Assembly (NCBI GenBank): GCA_035604635.1
Contig: DATNIC010000212.1
Location: 1 to 28,348 of the forward strand
Direction of reading: 5' to 3'
Source: DATNIC01 sp035604635
GTDB lineage: Bacteria; Vulcanimicrobiota; Vulcanimicrobiia; Vulcanimicrobiales; Vulcanimicrobiaceae
DNA length: 28,348 nucleotides
Shown here one piece after another: positions 1 through 8,534 of the stretch; within the stretch, counting starts at the first letter, position 1; each line of letters begins with the position of its first letter. Position numbers and translations under genes: made by a program. Under the pieces are notes generated by a model. That model had not been told where the DNA came from and ran no database searches. It saw only the letters and a list, made by a program, of their open reading frames with translations.

Positions 1-169
1 CGCCTGCGGCGAGCGCCGCATCGGCGACTTGCCCCATCATCCCGATCCGCCCGCCTCCGTAGACGACGTCGATTTTTCGGCGGGCAAGGGTCGTCCCGAC
101 CTCGCGCGCGCTCCGAACGTAGAGCTCGCCTTGCCCGGTACTCGCGCCGCAAAAAACGCAGATGCGCAC
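1..169 (-). CDS. LOG family protein (TIGR00730), 5' part only
   Basis: The first 56 codons of a leftward gene cut by the window edge. The start is a GTG at 169, and the protein begins with VRICVFCGAST followed by a Rossmann-type segment ending in YGGGRIGMMGQVADAALAAG. These two blocks are the typical N-terminus of the lysine-decarboxylase-like LOG/TIGR00730 family, whose characterised members are cytosolic phosphoribohydrolases that release free bases (cytokinins in plants) from nucleoside 5'-monophosphates. The PGGxGTxxE catalytic motif would lie beyond the window, so activity cannot be judged. The start lies 7 bases after the stop of the ABM-domain gene, so the two are probably co-transcribed. 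No ATG lies between that stop and the GTG, which fixes the start. Confidence 0.85.
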   Translation of the reverse strand, partial: MRICVFCGASTGQGELYVRSAREVGTTLARRKIDVVYGGGRIGMMGQVADAALAAG

Positions 170-176
170 GGCGGGC

Positions 177-470
177 TTACGATTCGGCGATCGGCGGGCC
201 CATTACGGCGAGGCGATCCTGCGCCCAGGGCCGCACCTTGCCGAGGACGTGTTCCTTGAAATGCGCCGTTTGCTGGTGCGCCTCGAAAGCTGCTTGATCG
301 TCGTACTGTTCGTACAGAAAGAACCGGCGCGGGTCGTCCTGTGCCTGATGGGCGATGAACATCTTGCAACCGGGTTCCTTCTCGGATTCGCGCGCGATCA
401 GCGCCAGCGTCTTACGGACCTCGGCTACCCGCTCCGCGGGGAACGTGTACACGACTGCCAGGCACAACAT
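177..470 (-). CDS. Antibiotic biosynthesis monooxygenase (ABM)-domain protein, YgiN-like
   Basis: A 97-residue single-domain protein with the dimeric ferredoxin-like ABM pattern: an N-terminal strand (AVVYTFPAERVAEV), a helix rich in Glu/Arg, a central FFLYEQYDDQAAFEAH block and the HQQTAHFKEH motif. Family members include quinol monooxygenases, haem-degrading enzymes and many proteins of unknown substrate; they act in the cytosol as dimers. The length matches the family. The ATG at 470 is preceded by a GGACGGAG ribosome-binding site. It sits 24 bases after the KamA-family gene and 7 bases before the LOG-family gene, so it is the middle gene of a three-gene leftward operon. A specific reaction cannot be assigned. 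Confidence 0.9.
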   Translation of the reverse strand: MLCLAVVYTFPAERVAEVRKTLALIARESEKEPGCKMFIAHQAQDDPRRFFLYEQYDDQAAFEAHQQTAHFKEHVLGKVRPWAQDRLAVMGPPIAES

Positions 471-494
471 ATCTCCGTCCTTTGCGTAGCTCTG

Positions 495-1919
495 CTACTG
501 CCCCGCCCCTGCTTTCGCCAACGCTTCGCCGATCATCTCGTCCTGTATTTGAGGTGACTCCCAACGTCTTTGCGCGGCCGGGTTTAGCGTGTCGATCGGG
601 TCGAAATAAAGGAAGAATCGCTCTGGCTTGACGCTCGGAGCGGTATAGACGGCGATCCCGTTCTCACGATCGTAGTGCTCGTAGCTGTGGACGTCGCGCT
701 TTCCGCCGCCGCCCGGCGCATCGCAGACGAACGTCGGCGTATTGAACCCGGACGTTGCGCCGCGGACGACCTTCTCGAGGTCAAGCGCCGTCTGCACGCT
801 CGTACGCAGGTCTTCGACGCCCTTGACCATGTCGTGTGTGTAGACGTAGTACGGATGCATGCCGAGCCATCCCAACCGTTTGACGAGGAGCGCCATCGTC
901 TGGGGATCGTCGTTGACGTTGCGGATCAGGACCGTTTGATTGCGGATCGTGACGCCTCGCTCGGTCAAGAGCCGCACCGCTTTTTGCGTGATCCAACTCG
1001 CTTCTGCGGGATGGTTGAAGTGCGTGTGAATCACGACCTCTTTTCCGATTCGCCGCCCGCGTTCGACGACGCGCGTCAGCGCGTCGACCCAGGGCCGGTC
1101 GGTCAAGATCTTGCAGGGCAGCACCGCGAGCCCTTTGGTGGCGTAGCGCAAGCGCCGCACGTGCGGGATCGCGAGCAGCGCTTCGCCGATGAGCGTGATG
1201 CTCTTGGACCCTAGCTGGTACGCATCGCCGCCCGAGATGACGACGTCTTCGATCTCCGGGCGCGACGCGATGTAGTCGAATGCATCTTGCCAAGCCCGCT
1301 GGGTCGTCGCAAGCGGCGTCTTGTCGACGGTCTCGGTGTCGAGGCCGACGGCGTACGAGCGCGTACAGAAGCGGCAGTAAACCGGACAGACGCTGACCGG
1401 AAGGAAAAGCGCGCGATCGGTGTAGCGATGGACGAGGCCGGGGACCGGCGCGTCGGCGCGCTCGCGCAGCGAGTCGAGCGTGAGTCGAGGATGATCGGGT
1501 AACATGCGCGACGCCAACGGAATGAATTGAATCCTGATCGGATCGTCGTATGGGTTCGTCCAATCGATCGACGAGATGACATACGGCGAAACGCGCACCG
1601 CCATGGGTGCGCGTCGAAAACCTTCGCGAGCATCATCGAAGAACGAAGAGGGGACCAAGTCCTTGATCGTCTCGAGCAGCTCGAGGGGCGTCTTGACCGA
1701 GTTCTGGCCTTGCCAAAGGTGGTCGAGGAACGTCGCGACATCGACGTTGCGGTATTTGGGGATCGCTCGCCAGAATTCGCCCTGGCGGATGTTCCGGTGT
1801 TCGATGGCCGCGTCGCCGGCCGGCGGCTTGATGTGCCGCTCACTCGTCGGCACGGGTATTGCGGGCTCCGCGAGAGCCGTCAGGCCTTGGTCCAAAAATC
1901 TCTCCCCGAGAGCGGTCAC
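495..1919 (-). CDS. kamA: KamA family radical SAM protein (lysine 2,3-aminomutase-like)
   Basis: A 474-residue cytosolic radical SAM enzyme. Cysteines 178, 182 and 185 form the CxxxCxxC motif that holds the [4Fe-4S] cluster and S-adenosylmethionine. ISGGD at about 229 is the SAM-contacting GGE-like motif. PGGGGK at 402-407 supplies the lysine that binds pyridoxal phosphate in lysine 2,3-aminomutases. The N-terminal FWRAIPKYRNVDVATFLDH segment is typical of the long KamA type rather than of short EpmB. Known members move the alpha-amino group of lysine (or glutamate) to the beta position, for lysine catabolism or beta-amino-acid solutes. The start is taken as GTG 1919; no ATG occurs before residue 106. 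It is the first gene of the leftward operon and diverges from the peptide-binding lipoprotein. Lysine is the likely but unproven substrate. Confidence 0.9.
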   Translation of the reverse strand: MTALGERFLDQGLTALAEPAIPVPTSERHIKPPAGDAAIEHRNIRQGEFWRAIPKYRNVDVATFLDHLWQGQNSVKTPLELLETIKDLVPSSFFDDAREGFRRAPMAVRVSPYVISSIDWTNPYDDPIRIQFIPLASRMLPDHPRLTLDSLRERADAPVPGLVHRYTDRALFLPVSVCPVYCRFCTRSYAVGLDTETVDKTPLATTQRAWQDAFDYIASRPEIEDVVISGGDAYQLGSKSITLIGEALLAIPHVRRLRYATKGLAVLPCKILTDRPWVDALTRVVERGRRIGKEVVIHTHFNHPAEASWITQKAVRLLTERGVTIRNQTVLIRNVNDDPQTMALLVKRLGWLGMHPYYVYTHDMVKGVEDLRTSVQTALDLEKVVRGATSGFNTPTFVCDAPGGGGKRDVHSYEHYDRENGIAVYTAPSVKPERFFLYFDPIDTLNPAAQRRWESPQIQDEMIGEALAKAGAGQ

Positions 1920-2003
1920 TTTCGCTCGAACCCGGCGGCGCCCCGAAAGGGTGCAGTTTCGCCACAGGCGGTCAATGCCGGCGTCCCGACGAACGGCGCC
2001 GGA

Positions 2004-3623
2004 ATGCAGGGCCTCGGCTCATCGAACTGGGTCCGTGCGTGGGTGCTCGTTGCCGCGGCCGTCCTCGCGCTTGCGGAGTGTTCGCGCAGCAGTGAAGGGC
2101 CGCCGACGATCCGGTTCGACATCGCAGCCGATCCGGCCAACCTGAACCCGCTCTTCGCTCGCCCCGATGCGAATGCGGTCGACCAACAGCTTGCGCACTT
2201 GGCGTTCGAGCCGTTCATCGACGTCGACCAGAACGGCAAGCCGGTCCCCGCGCTTCTCAGCGAGATCCCGACGCTCGGCAACGGCGGGCTCTCGAGTGAT
2301 GGACGGACGATTCGCTACCACCTGCGTCACAACGTCCGCTGGCAGGACGGCGTCGAGGTCACGTCGCGCGACGTGCTCTTCACGTTGCATGCAATCTTCG
2401 ATCCGCACAACCCCGTCCGCTCGCGTGCCGGCTACGATCGCATCGAGTGGGTGGATGCGCCCGACCGCTATACCGTCGTGATGCATCTGCGGCGCCCGTG
2501 GGCGCCGGCGATCGCGAGCTTCTTTTCATACGGCACCGCGCCGCAATTCGTTTTGCCGGCCCACCTTTTGCAAAAGGTGAAGTCGCTGGAGGAAGCGGCC
2601 TTCAACAGCGCGCCGGTCGGAGACGGCCCGTTTCGCTTCGTGTCGTGGAAGCGCGGCGAGGGTCTGGTCTACGAAGCCAATCCGAAGTATTGGAGAGGTG
2701 CCCCGCTTGCCGCGCGTTTGAGCGTTCGCGTCATCCCCGATCCCGGCACGAACTTGACGCTCCTGCAATCCGGCTCCGTCGACTGGAACCTGATCGCTCC
2801 CGCGCAGCAAGCCGTTCTCGCGGGAAGGAGCGATCTACGCTACGACTACGTCCCGCTCGCGCTGGTCGCCGGGATCGCGATCAACACGCGACGTGCTCCG
2901 CTCGACGACGTCCGCGTGCGCCGAGCCCTCGCGGCAGCGATCGACCGCAAGCGGATCAGTGAGACGATCACCTTTGGGCGCTATCCCGTCATCGACACCG
3001 CCCAGCCATTATTCTCTTGGGCGCGCGATCCGAGCGTGAAACAGCCGGCGTACGATCCGGCGGCGGCCGACCGTTTGCTCGACGCCGCCGGTTGGCGCCG
3101 CGGCGCCGGAGGCGCTCGGACGAAGGACGGCACGTCCCTCGCGTTGACCTACGTCCAGTTTCCCGAGTCCACGACGGGCGTGCGCGTTGCGACCTTCGTT
3201 CAGAGCCAGCTCGCTGCGCGGGGAATCGCGATGACGATCAAATCGGTCAGCAACGCGCAGCTCTTCTTGCCCGCTGCGCGCGGCGGGCTGCTCGCGCGCG
3301 GGGGCTACGACTTGGCCTACGTCCCATGGCCGATGGGCGCGGATCCCGACGACAGCTTCATGCTCGCCTGTGACGGCGTCGAGAACTACATGAGATACTG
3401 CGATCCGGACGTCGATCGCTGGGAAGATGCGGCGCTGCAGGCGACCACGCAAGCCGAGCGCAAGGAGCTCTACGCGCGGATCGAACGCAAAGTCGCGCAA
3501 GACGTCCCGATCATCTACTTGTTCAACCCAAAGTACGTCTACGCGTATCGCGCCGCGCTCGGCGGGTTCAATCCCAACGCATTTACGCCGACATGGAATG
3601 CACAGCGATGGTATTTGCGGTGA
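2004..3623 (+). CDS. ABC transporter substrate-binding protein, family 5 (oligopeptide/nickel type), probable lipoprotein
   Basis: A 539-residue exported solute-binding protein of the SBP_bac_5 (DppA/OppA) family. After a hydrophobic segment (residues 11-24) and Cys26 come the family landmarks: DPANLNPLF near the N-terminus, the signature DGRTIRYHLRHNVRWQDG, SRDVLFTLHAI, VGDGPFRFVSWKRGE, DDVRVRRALAAAIDRKRI and the C-terminal KYVYAYRAALGGFNPN. Length is normal. The residue before the putative lipid cysteine is glutamate (LAEC), which does not fit the usual lipobox, so lipidation is uncertain. The reading frame is open far upstream, but the ATG at 2004 is the first that gives a signal sequence. 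No permease or ATPase gene is adjacent. The stop overlaps the cytochrome start, implying translational coupling. The ligand (peptide or other) is unknown. Confidence 0.9.
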   Translation: MQGLGSSNWVRAWVLVAAAVLALAECSRSSEGPPTIRFDIAADPANLNPLFARPDANAVDQQLAHLAFEPFIDVDQNGKPVPALLSEIPTLGNGGLSSDGRTIRYHLRHNVRWQDGVEVTSRDVLFTLHAIFDPHNPVRSRAGYDRIEWVDAPDRYTVVMHLRRPWAPAIASFFSYGTAPQFVLPAHLLQKVKSLEEAAFNSAPVGDGPFRFVSWKRGEGLVYEANPKYWRGAPLAARLSVRVIPDPGTNLTLLQSGSVDWNLIAPAQQAVLAGRSDLRYDYVPLALVAGIAINTRRAPLDDVRVRRALAAAIDRKRISETITFGRYPVIDTAQPLFSWARDPSVKQPAYDPAAADRLLDAAGWRRGAGGARTKDGTSLALTYVQFPESTTGVRVATFVQSQLAARGIAMTIKSVSNAQLFLPAARGGLLARGGYDLAYVPWPMGADPDDSFMLACDGVENYMRYCDPDVDRWEDAALQATTQAERKELYARIERKVAQDVPIIYLFNPKYVYAYRAALGGFNPNAFTPTWNAQRWYLR

Positions 3624-4384
3624 AAATCGTGCTCCTGTCCGTCTTCGTCGCGGTGGCAAGCGCTGCCGCGGCGGATGCGCAGACGCCGGCGTTTCCGCCG
3701 GGTCCCGACGGCGCCGCGATTCGCTACGGGTACGAGCTCGTCACCCAAACGCAGAAGCTCATGCCCGGGAACGTCACCGCGACGCTGTCGTGCGCATCGT
3801 GTCACCTCGACGCGGGACGAAAGGCGCACGCCGCGCCGTTTCGCAGCATCGTTGCGCTTTATCCGCGATGGGAGTCGCGCGCGCATCGCGTCGTTTCGCT
3901 GCAAGACCGCATCGCCGAGTGCTTCTTGTACAGCATGAACGGGACGCCCCCGGCGTACTACAGCCGCGAGATGATCGGGATCGTCGCGTACATCGCGTAC
4001 CTGTCGCGCACCGCGCCGGCCGAGGCGTCGGATCAAGGCTTCGTCAAAGTGCGCCCGCCGCGTCCGGCCGACGCGAAAGCCGGTGCGGTGATCTACGCAG
4101 CCCAGTGCGCGGCGTGCCACGGATCCGGCGGTGCCGGCAACGCGCAAGCGCACGTTCCGCCGCTGTGGGGACCGAACTCGTTCAATGACGGTGCCGGGAT
4201 GAACTATGGATTGAAGTTCAAGATGGCCGAGTTCGTCAAAGCGAACATGCCGATCGGGCGAGAGGGATCGCTGGGCGATCAGCAAGCCGTCGACGTCGCA
4301 GCGTACGTCAATTCACACGCGCGGCCGCGTTTCAACCCGGCGCGATTGATCACGTTCCCGGGCCGTCGAGCGGGATTCTTTTAA
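3620..4384 (+). CDS. Di-haem cytochrome c, thiosulfate dehydrogenase (TsdA)-like
   Basis: A 254-residue exported cytochrome with a cleavable signal peptide (to about ADA-QT at 20) and two haem c sites, C58-ASCH and C163-AACH. The context of the first site (SCASCHLDAGRKAHAAPF), the segment DRIAECFLYSMNG with Cys101, and the second-half motifs PPLWGPNSFNDGAGM and FVKANMP match the TsdA architecture. In that family a cysteine is an axial ligand of haem 1; Cys101 is the candidate here. TsdA joins two thiosulfates into tetrathionate, passing two electrons to a periplasmic carrier. I chose GTG 3620, which overlaps the preceding TGA by four bases (GTGA); ATGs at 3593 and 3608 are alternatives. A related sulfur-oxidising or purely electron-carrying role is possible. 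Confidence 0.88.
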   Translation: MKIVLLSVFVAVASAAAADAQTPAFPPGPDGAAIRYGYELVTQTQKLMPGNVTATLSCASCHLDAGRKAHAAPFRSIVALYPRWESRAHRVVSLQDRIAECFLYSMNGTPPAYYSREMIGIVAYIAYLSRTAPAEASDQGFVKVRPPRPADAKAGAVIYAAQCAACHGSGGAGNAQAHVPPLWGPNSFNDGAGMNYGLKFKMAEFVKANMPIGREGSLGDQQAVDVAAYVNSHARPRFNPARLITFPGRRAGFF

Positions 4385-4440
4385 AAAGCGGCCGCCCGTC
4401 GTTCTAGGCGTCGCGAGTTCCGTTCCCGAACGAAGGTAGC

Positions 4441-5655
4441 GTGCAGTCTCGCGCTCTGTATCGTGTCGTGAAGCGTTGCTTTTCCGGGACGCTGGCCGTC
4501 TCGCTGGCGCTCGGCCTGGTGTTCGTGCCGCTCTCGACGCGGGCGGCAGGAGATCCCCTCGAGATCAACGCCATCCTCTCGTTGAGCGGAGCGGGGAGTT
4601 TCGTCGGAAAAGCCGAGGCGAGCGCGCTCGGCGCGCTCGAGACGACGGTCAACACCGCCGGCGGGCTGGGCGGACGGCCGATCAAGTTCGCGATCGTCGA
4701 CGACCAATCCAATGCGCAAGTCGCGGTTCAACTCGGGAGCGGGCTATTGGCCAAGGGCGCGTCCGTCATCCTGGGCCCAACCCTCGTCGCTCCTTGCCAG
4801 GCGCTTGCGCCGCTCGTCAAAGGCAAAGCCGTGGAGTTTTGCCTAAGCTCGGGATTTCACCCGGAACGCGACAGCTACGGCTTCACGTCCGGCGTTTCGA
4901 CTTTGGATCAGCTCGTCTTCGCGGTGCAGTACCTGCGCCAGATCGGCCTGCGAAAAATCGCAACGCTCACCTCGCTCGACGCCAACGGTCAAGACGCGGA
5001 TCGCGGTATCGAGGCGGCGCTAGGCCGGCCCGAGAACCGCGACGTTTCGCTCGTAGCGGCTTTTCATTTCAATCTTGCCGAACTGACGGTCGCCGCGCAA
5101 ATGGCGCGCATCAAATCGTCGGGTGCGCAAGCCCTCATCAATTACAACACCGGGACGCCGTTCGGGACCGTTTTGCACGGATACGCCGACGTCGGACTCG
5201 ACCTCCCGCTCGTCACTCAACCCGCAGCGCTCAGCTACGCGGTGATGGAGCAGTACGCGTCGTTCCTCCCCAAGCAGCTGCTCATCACGGGACTCGTCGG
5301 CGACGCGCCGGCCGTCGCGCCGCGCGGTCCAATTCAGACGGCGCTCGCGACCTACGCTAAGGCGTTCAAGGCCGCCGGCCTCGCGCCCGACCACGTGACG
5401 GCGCTTGTCTGGGACCCGGCGATGATCATCATCACCGCGTACCGGAAGTTGGGGCCGAATGCGAGCGGGGCACAGCTCAACGATTTTATCCAAAACTTGC
5501 ACGGGTGGGCCGGCATAAACGGCGAGTACGACTTTCGCACGGGACAGAGCGGTTTGGTGTCGCGGTCCCTCGTGATGGTGCAGTGGAGTCCTGCGAAGAA
5601 GACGTTCGTGGCGGTGAGCCGGCCTGGCGGCGGTCCACTAACGGTGAGCCAGTAA
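4441..5655 (+). CDS. ABC transporter substrate-binding protein, branched-chain amino-acid type (Peripla_BP_6)
   Basis: A 404-residue periplasmic binding protein of the LivK/type I fold. It has a signal peptide (about residues 1-36, ending in STRAAG) and then EINAILSLSGAGSFVGKAEASALGALE, the standard entry of this family, followed by NTAGGLGGRPIKFAIVDDQS, GASVILGPTLVAPCQALAPL and a C-terminal GEYDFRTGQSGL segment. Such proteins deliver branched-chain or other amino acids, amides, urea or aromatic acids to an ABC permease. The start is GTG 4441, preceded by GAAGGT at good spacing. No permease genes are adjacent. It follows the TsdA-like gene by 56 bases in the same direction and converges on pntB with a 7-base gap. 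The ligand cannot be read from the sequence. Confidence 0.9.
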   Translation: MQSRALYRVVKRCFSGTLAVSLALGLVFVPLSTRAAGDPLEINAILSLSGAGSFVGKAEASALGALETTVNTAGGLGGRPIKFAIVDDQSNAQVAVQLGSGLLAKGASVILGPTLVAPCQALAPLVKGKAVEFCLSSGFHPERDSYGFTSGVSTLDQLVFAVQYLRQIGLRKIATLTSLDANGQDADRGIEAALGRPENRDVSLVAAFHFNLAELTVAAQMARIKSSGAQALINYNTGTPFGTVLHGYADVGLDLPLVTQPAALSYAVMEQYASFLPKQLLITGLVGDAPAVAPRGPIQTALATYAKAFKAAGLAPDHVTALVWDPAMIIITAYRKLGPNASGAQLNDFIQNLHGWAGINGEYDFRTGQSGLVSRSLVMVQWSPAKKTFVAVSRPGGGPLTVSQ

Positions 5656-5662
5656 CCCCAAG

Positions 5663-7084
5663 CTACAGACCCTTCACCGCCCCGGCAAGTTCGTCGACGG
5701 ACTTCTTCGCGTCGCCGAAGAGCATGACGGTCTTCGGGTCCTCGTAGAGCGGGTTATCGATTCCCGCGAAGCCGGTGTTCATGCTGCGCTTGAGGACGAC
5801 GACGTTCTGTGCCTTGTCGACGTCGAGGATCGGCATCCCGTAGATCGGGCTCGACGGGACGTTGCGTGCGGCGGGATTGGTCACGTCGTTTGCGCCGATG
5901 ACGAGCGCCACGTCGGCGCGCGCGAACTGCGGATTGATGTCTTCCATGTCGTAAAGCGCGGGATACGGGACGTTCGCTTCGGCTAAAAGGACGTTCATGT
6001 GACCGGGCATGCGGCCGGCGACCGGATGGATCGCATACTTGACCTCCACGCCGTGCTTTTCGAGCTGATCGGCCAATTCGCGTACGCTGTGCTGCGCTTG
6101 CGCCACGGCCATGCCGTAACCCGGAACGATGATGACCTCTTTCGCGTAGGCGAGCATCATCGCGACGTCGTCGACCGACGCGGCCCGAACGTTCCCGCTC
6201 GCCTTGCCGTTCGCGCCCGAGAGTGCCGCACCGGCCTGCACCTGGCCGAACGCACCGAAGAGTACGTTCGTGATCGAGCGGTTCATCGCTTTGCTCATGA
6301 GGAGCGTAAGGACCGTACCGGAAGCGCCGACGAGGGCGCCGCTGATGATCAAGACGTTGTTGGAGAGGACGAACCCGGTCATCGCCGCCGCCAGCCCGGT
6401 AAAGGCGTTGAGCAGCGAGATGACGACCGGCATGTCGGCCCCGCCGATCGGAAGGACGAAGAGCACGCCGAGCAAGAGCGCGCCGCCGAAAGCGAGGAAG
6501 AACGCCATCTCGATGTTCGTACCCAAGATCACGGCGATCGCCGAGGCGACGATGACGATCGCCAAGAGGCCGTTGACGAACTGCTGTCCGCGGTAGACGA
6601 TCGGGCGTCCCGTCATCAATTCTTGCAGCTTGAGAAATGCGATGATGCTCCCGGAAAAACTCAGCGATCCGATGATCGCTGAGAGGACGATCGTGATCGA
6701 TTCGTCGATCGGAAGCGTCGGCGGCCGCGTCGGCGATTCGACGAGCAATCGGAGGAACTCGCCGGTCGCGACGAGCGCGGCTGCGCCGCCGCCGGCGCCG
6801 TTGAAGAGCGCGACCATCTGCGGCATCGCGGTCATCTTGACCGCGCGTGCCGAGTAGATCCCGATCGCTGCACCGACGAGGATCCCGCCGCCGACGATCG
6901 ACCACGCGACGATCCCCTGCGTCAAGGTGGCAACGACCGCGATCAGCATTCCGGCCGCCGAGATGCGATTGCCGAGCCTCGCCGTCCGCGGATGACTCAA
7001 ATAACGCAAGCCGACGATAAAACAGATGCCGGTGACGAGATACGCGATGTCGACCGGATTGGCGAGCGCCGTAGCAGCGTTCAC
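5663..7084 (-). CDS. pntB: NAD(P) transhydrogenase subunit beta
   Basis: A 473-residue membrane subunit of proton-translocating transhydrogenase, which couples hydride transfer from NADH to NADP+ to proton entry. The N-terminal half holds several membrane helices (from DIAYLVTGICFIVGLRYL, through the conserved MPQMVALFNGAGGGAAAL, to VISLLNAFTGLAAAMTGF). The C-terminal domain III binds NADP(H): VPGYGMAVAQAQ, HPVAGRMPGHMNVLLAEA, DINPQFARADVALVIGANDV and KRSMNTGFAGIDN are all intact. The start is GTG 7084, overlapping the TGA of the upstream alpha-2 gene (GTGA). It is the last gene of a three-gene operon, and the frame upstream of 7084 is only an open shadow. Length is close to the E. coli protein. 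Confidence 0.97.
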   Translation of the reverse strand: MNAATALANPVDIAYLVTGICFIVGLRYLSHPRTARLGNRISAAGMLIAVVATLTQGIVAWSIVGGGILVGAAIGIYSARAVKMTAMPQMVALFNGAGGGAAALVATGEFLRLLVESPTRPPTLPIDESITIVLSAIIGSLSFSGSIIAFLKLQELMTGRPIVYRGQQFVNGLLAIVIVASAIAVILGTNIEMAFFLAFGGALLLGVLFVLPIGGADMPVVISLLNAFTGLAAAMTGFVLSNNVLIISGALVGASGTVLTLLMSKAMNRSITNVLFGAFGQVQAGAALSGANGKASGNVRAASVDDVAMMLAYAKEVIIVPGYGMAVAQAQHSVRELADQLEKHGVEVKYAIHPVAGRMPGHMNVLLAEANVPYPALYDMEDINPQFARADVALVIGANDVTNPAARNVPSSPIYGMPILDVDKAQNVVVLKRSMNTGFAGIDNPLYEDPKTVMLFGDAKKSVDELAGAVKGL

Positions 7085-7386
7085 TTTTTGGCGTCTCCCG
7101 GCGTCGGTCGCGGCTTGAACATCTGCAGCATCCGCTCGGTCACCGTGTAGCCGCCGAAGACGTTGAGCGAGGCGAGGATAACGAGGAAGACGCCGATGAC
7201 CGGCCCCAACGTCCCGTAGGCAGCACCTGCAACGAGGATTGCGCCGACGAGGACGATGCCGTGGATCGCGTTCGTTGCCGACATCAGCGGCGTGTGCAGG
7301 GTCGTCGGAACTTTGGAGATCACTTCGAAACCGACGAAGACGGCAAGGACGAAGACGGTCAGCTCGTTGAGAAGATGTTCGGTCAC
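7081..7386 (-). CDS. NAD(P) transhydrogenase subunit alpha, transmembrane part (PntA2/PntAB)
   Basis: A 101-residue membrane protein with about three hydrophobic helices: ELTVFVLAVFVGFEVI, the IHGIVLVGAILVAGA segment and the VIGVFLVILASLNVFGGY segment. The conserved VPTTLHTPLMSATNAIHGIV block is diagnostic for the alpha-subunit membrane domain. In Enterobacteria this is fused to the NAD-binding part; in many other bacteria (the Rhodospirillum type) it is a separate protein, as here. It starts at GTG 7386, overlapping the upstream TGA by four bases, and its own TGA overlaps the pntB GTG. The complex sits in the inner membrane. Confidence 0.96.
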   Translation of the reverse strand: MTEHLLNELTVFVLAVFVGFEVISKVPTTLHTPLMSATNAIHGIVLVGAILVAGAAYGTLGPVIGVFLVILASLNVFGGYTVTERMLQMFKPRPTPGDAKK

Positions 7387-8528
7387 GCGGCCCCTCCGGC
7401 GGTGGCAAGCGCGGCGAGGGTCGCTTCGTGCACGATCCTCCCGTCGTGCGTGAGCGTCGTCCCTTTGATGATCTCGTCTTCGAAATTCAGATTCAGCGCG
7501 CCGTCTTTGATCAAGAGCTGCAGCAAGGTGAAGACGTTGCGCGAGTAGAGGCGGCTGGCATCGGAAGCCATCGTCGAAGGCAAGTTGAGCAACCCGACGA
7601 TCGTCACGCCGTTTTCGGTCGCGATCACTTCGCCCGATTGGGTCAGCTCGGCGTTGCCGCCCGCCTCAGCGGCGAGATCGACGATCACGGAACCGGGCCG
7701 CATCGCTTCGATGGCATCCTTCGTAATGATGAGCGGTGCGCGCCGTCCCGGGACGAGTGCGGTCGTGATGACGACGTCCGATTCCGAGATCGCCTTTTTC
7801 ATCCCGGCTTGCTGCTTGGCGAGCTGTTCGGCCGAGAGCTCTTTGGCATATCCGCCGGCGCCCTCGGCGTCGGCGCCCAAATCGAACTCGAGAAAATTCG
7901 CGCCCAGGCTCTGCACTTGTTCTTTCACGGCAGCCCGCGTGTCGTAGCCCGTCACCACGGCGCCCAACCGGCGCGCGGTCGCGATCGCTTGCAAGCCGGC
8001 GACGCCCGCGCCGATGACGAGCACCTTCGCCGGCGCGATCGTCCCCGCGGCCGTCGTCAGCATCGGGAAAAATTTGGGCAGATACTCGGCTGCGAGCAGC
8101 GCCGCTTTATAGCCGGCGATGTTCGCCTGCGAAGAGAGCACGTCCATGCTCTGCGCGCGTGTAATCCGCGGGATCGCATCCATACTGAGCGTGGTGAGCT
8201 TCGTCTGCGCTAAATGCTCCACGTAGCGCGGATCGCCGAGCGGCGCGAGCAGTGCGATGAGGACGGCGTCTGAGCGCATCGCCGCGATTTGCGCGTCGCT
8301 CGGGCGGCGGACCATCGTGACGACATCGGCGTCGCCGAGGAGCGTCCCGGCCGTATGCATGGCCGCGCCCGCGCCTTCGTATGCAGCATCCGGAAAACCG
8401 GCCGCGATCCCCGCATTGTGCTCGACGGCGACGGAAATACCGGACTTCACCAGGCGGCCGACGATCTCGGGGACAAGCGCTACGCGACGTTCCCCGTCAG
8501 CTGACTCTTTCGGTACAGCAATCTTCAT
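7383..8528 (-). CDS. pntA: NAD(P) transhydrogenase subunit alpha, NAD-binding part (PntA1/PntAA)
   Basis: A 381-residue soluble domain I subunit. It begins MKIAVPKESADGERRVALVPEIV, the classic alanine-dehydrogenase/PntA N-terminus, and has the NAD-binding fold VLVIGAGVAGLQAIATARRLGA followed by the acidic residue of GYDTRAAVKEQ. The SQANIAGYKAALLAAEYLP and IVDLAAEAGGN blocks are also typical. It is first in the operon and ends by overlapping the alpha-2 gene (GTGA), so the three subunits are translationally coupled. The ATG at 8528 is preceded by GGAG about 10 bases upstream, which lies at the 3' end of the GC-rich hairpin repeat immediately upstream. The enzyme provides NADPH, or dissipates excess reducing power, according to proton motive force. 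Confidence 0.97.
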   Translation of the reverse strand: MKIAVPKESADGERRVALVPEIVGRLVKSGISVAVEHNAGIAAGFPDAAYEGAGAAMHTAGTLLGDADVVTMVRRPSDAQIAAMRSDAVLIALLAPLGDPRYVEHLAQTKLTTLSMDAIPRITRAQSMDVLSSQANIAGYKAALLAAEYLPKFFPMLTTAAGTIAPAKVLVIGAGVAGLQAIATARRLGAVVTGYDTRAAVKEQVQSLGANFLEFDLGADAEGAGGYAKELSAEQLAKQQAGMKKAISESDVVITTALVPGRRAPLIITKDAIEAMRPGSVIVDLAAEAGGNAELTQSGEVIATENGVTIVGLLNLPSTMASDASRLYSRNVFTLLQLLIKDGALNLNFEDEIIKGTTLTHDGRIVHEATLAALATAGGAA

Positions 8529-8534
8529 TTTGAA

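Noticed and set aside
1527..2003. Upstream extension of the peptide-binding protein frame.
   Set aside because: It lies antisense to the KamA-family gene and carries no signal peptide; the signal begins at ATG 2004.
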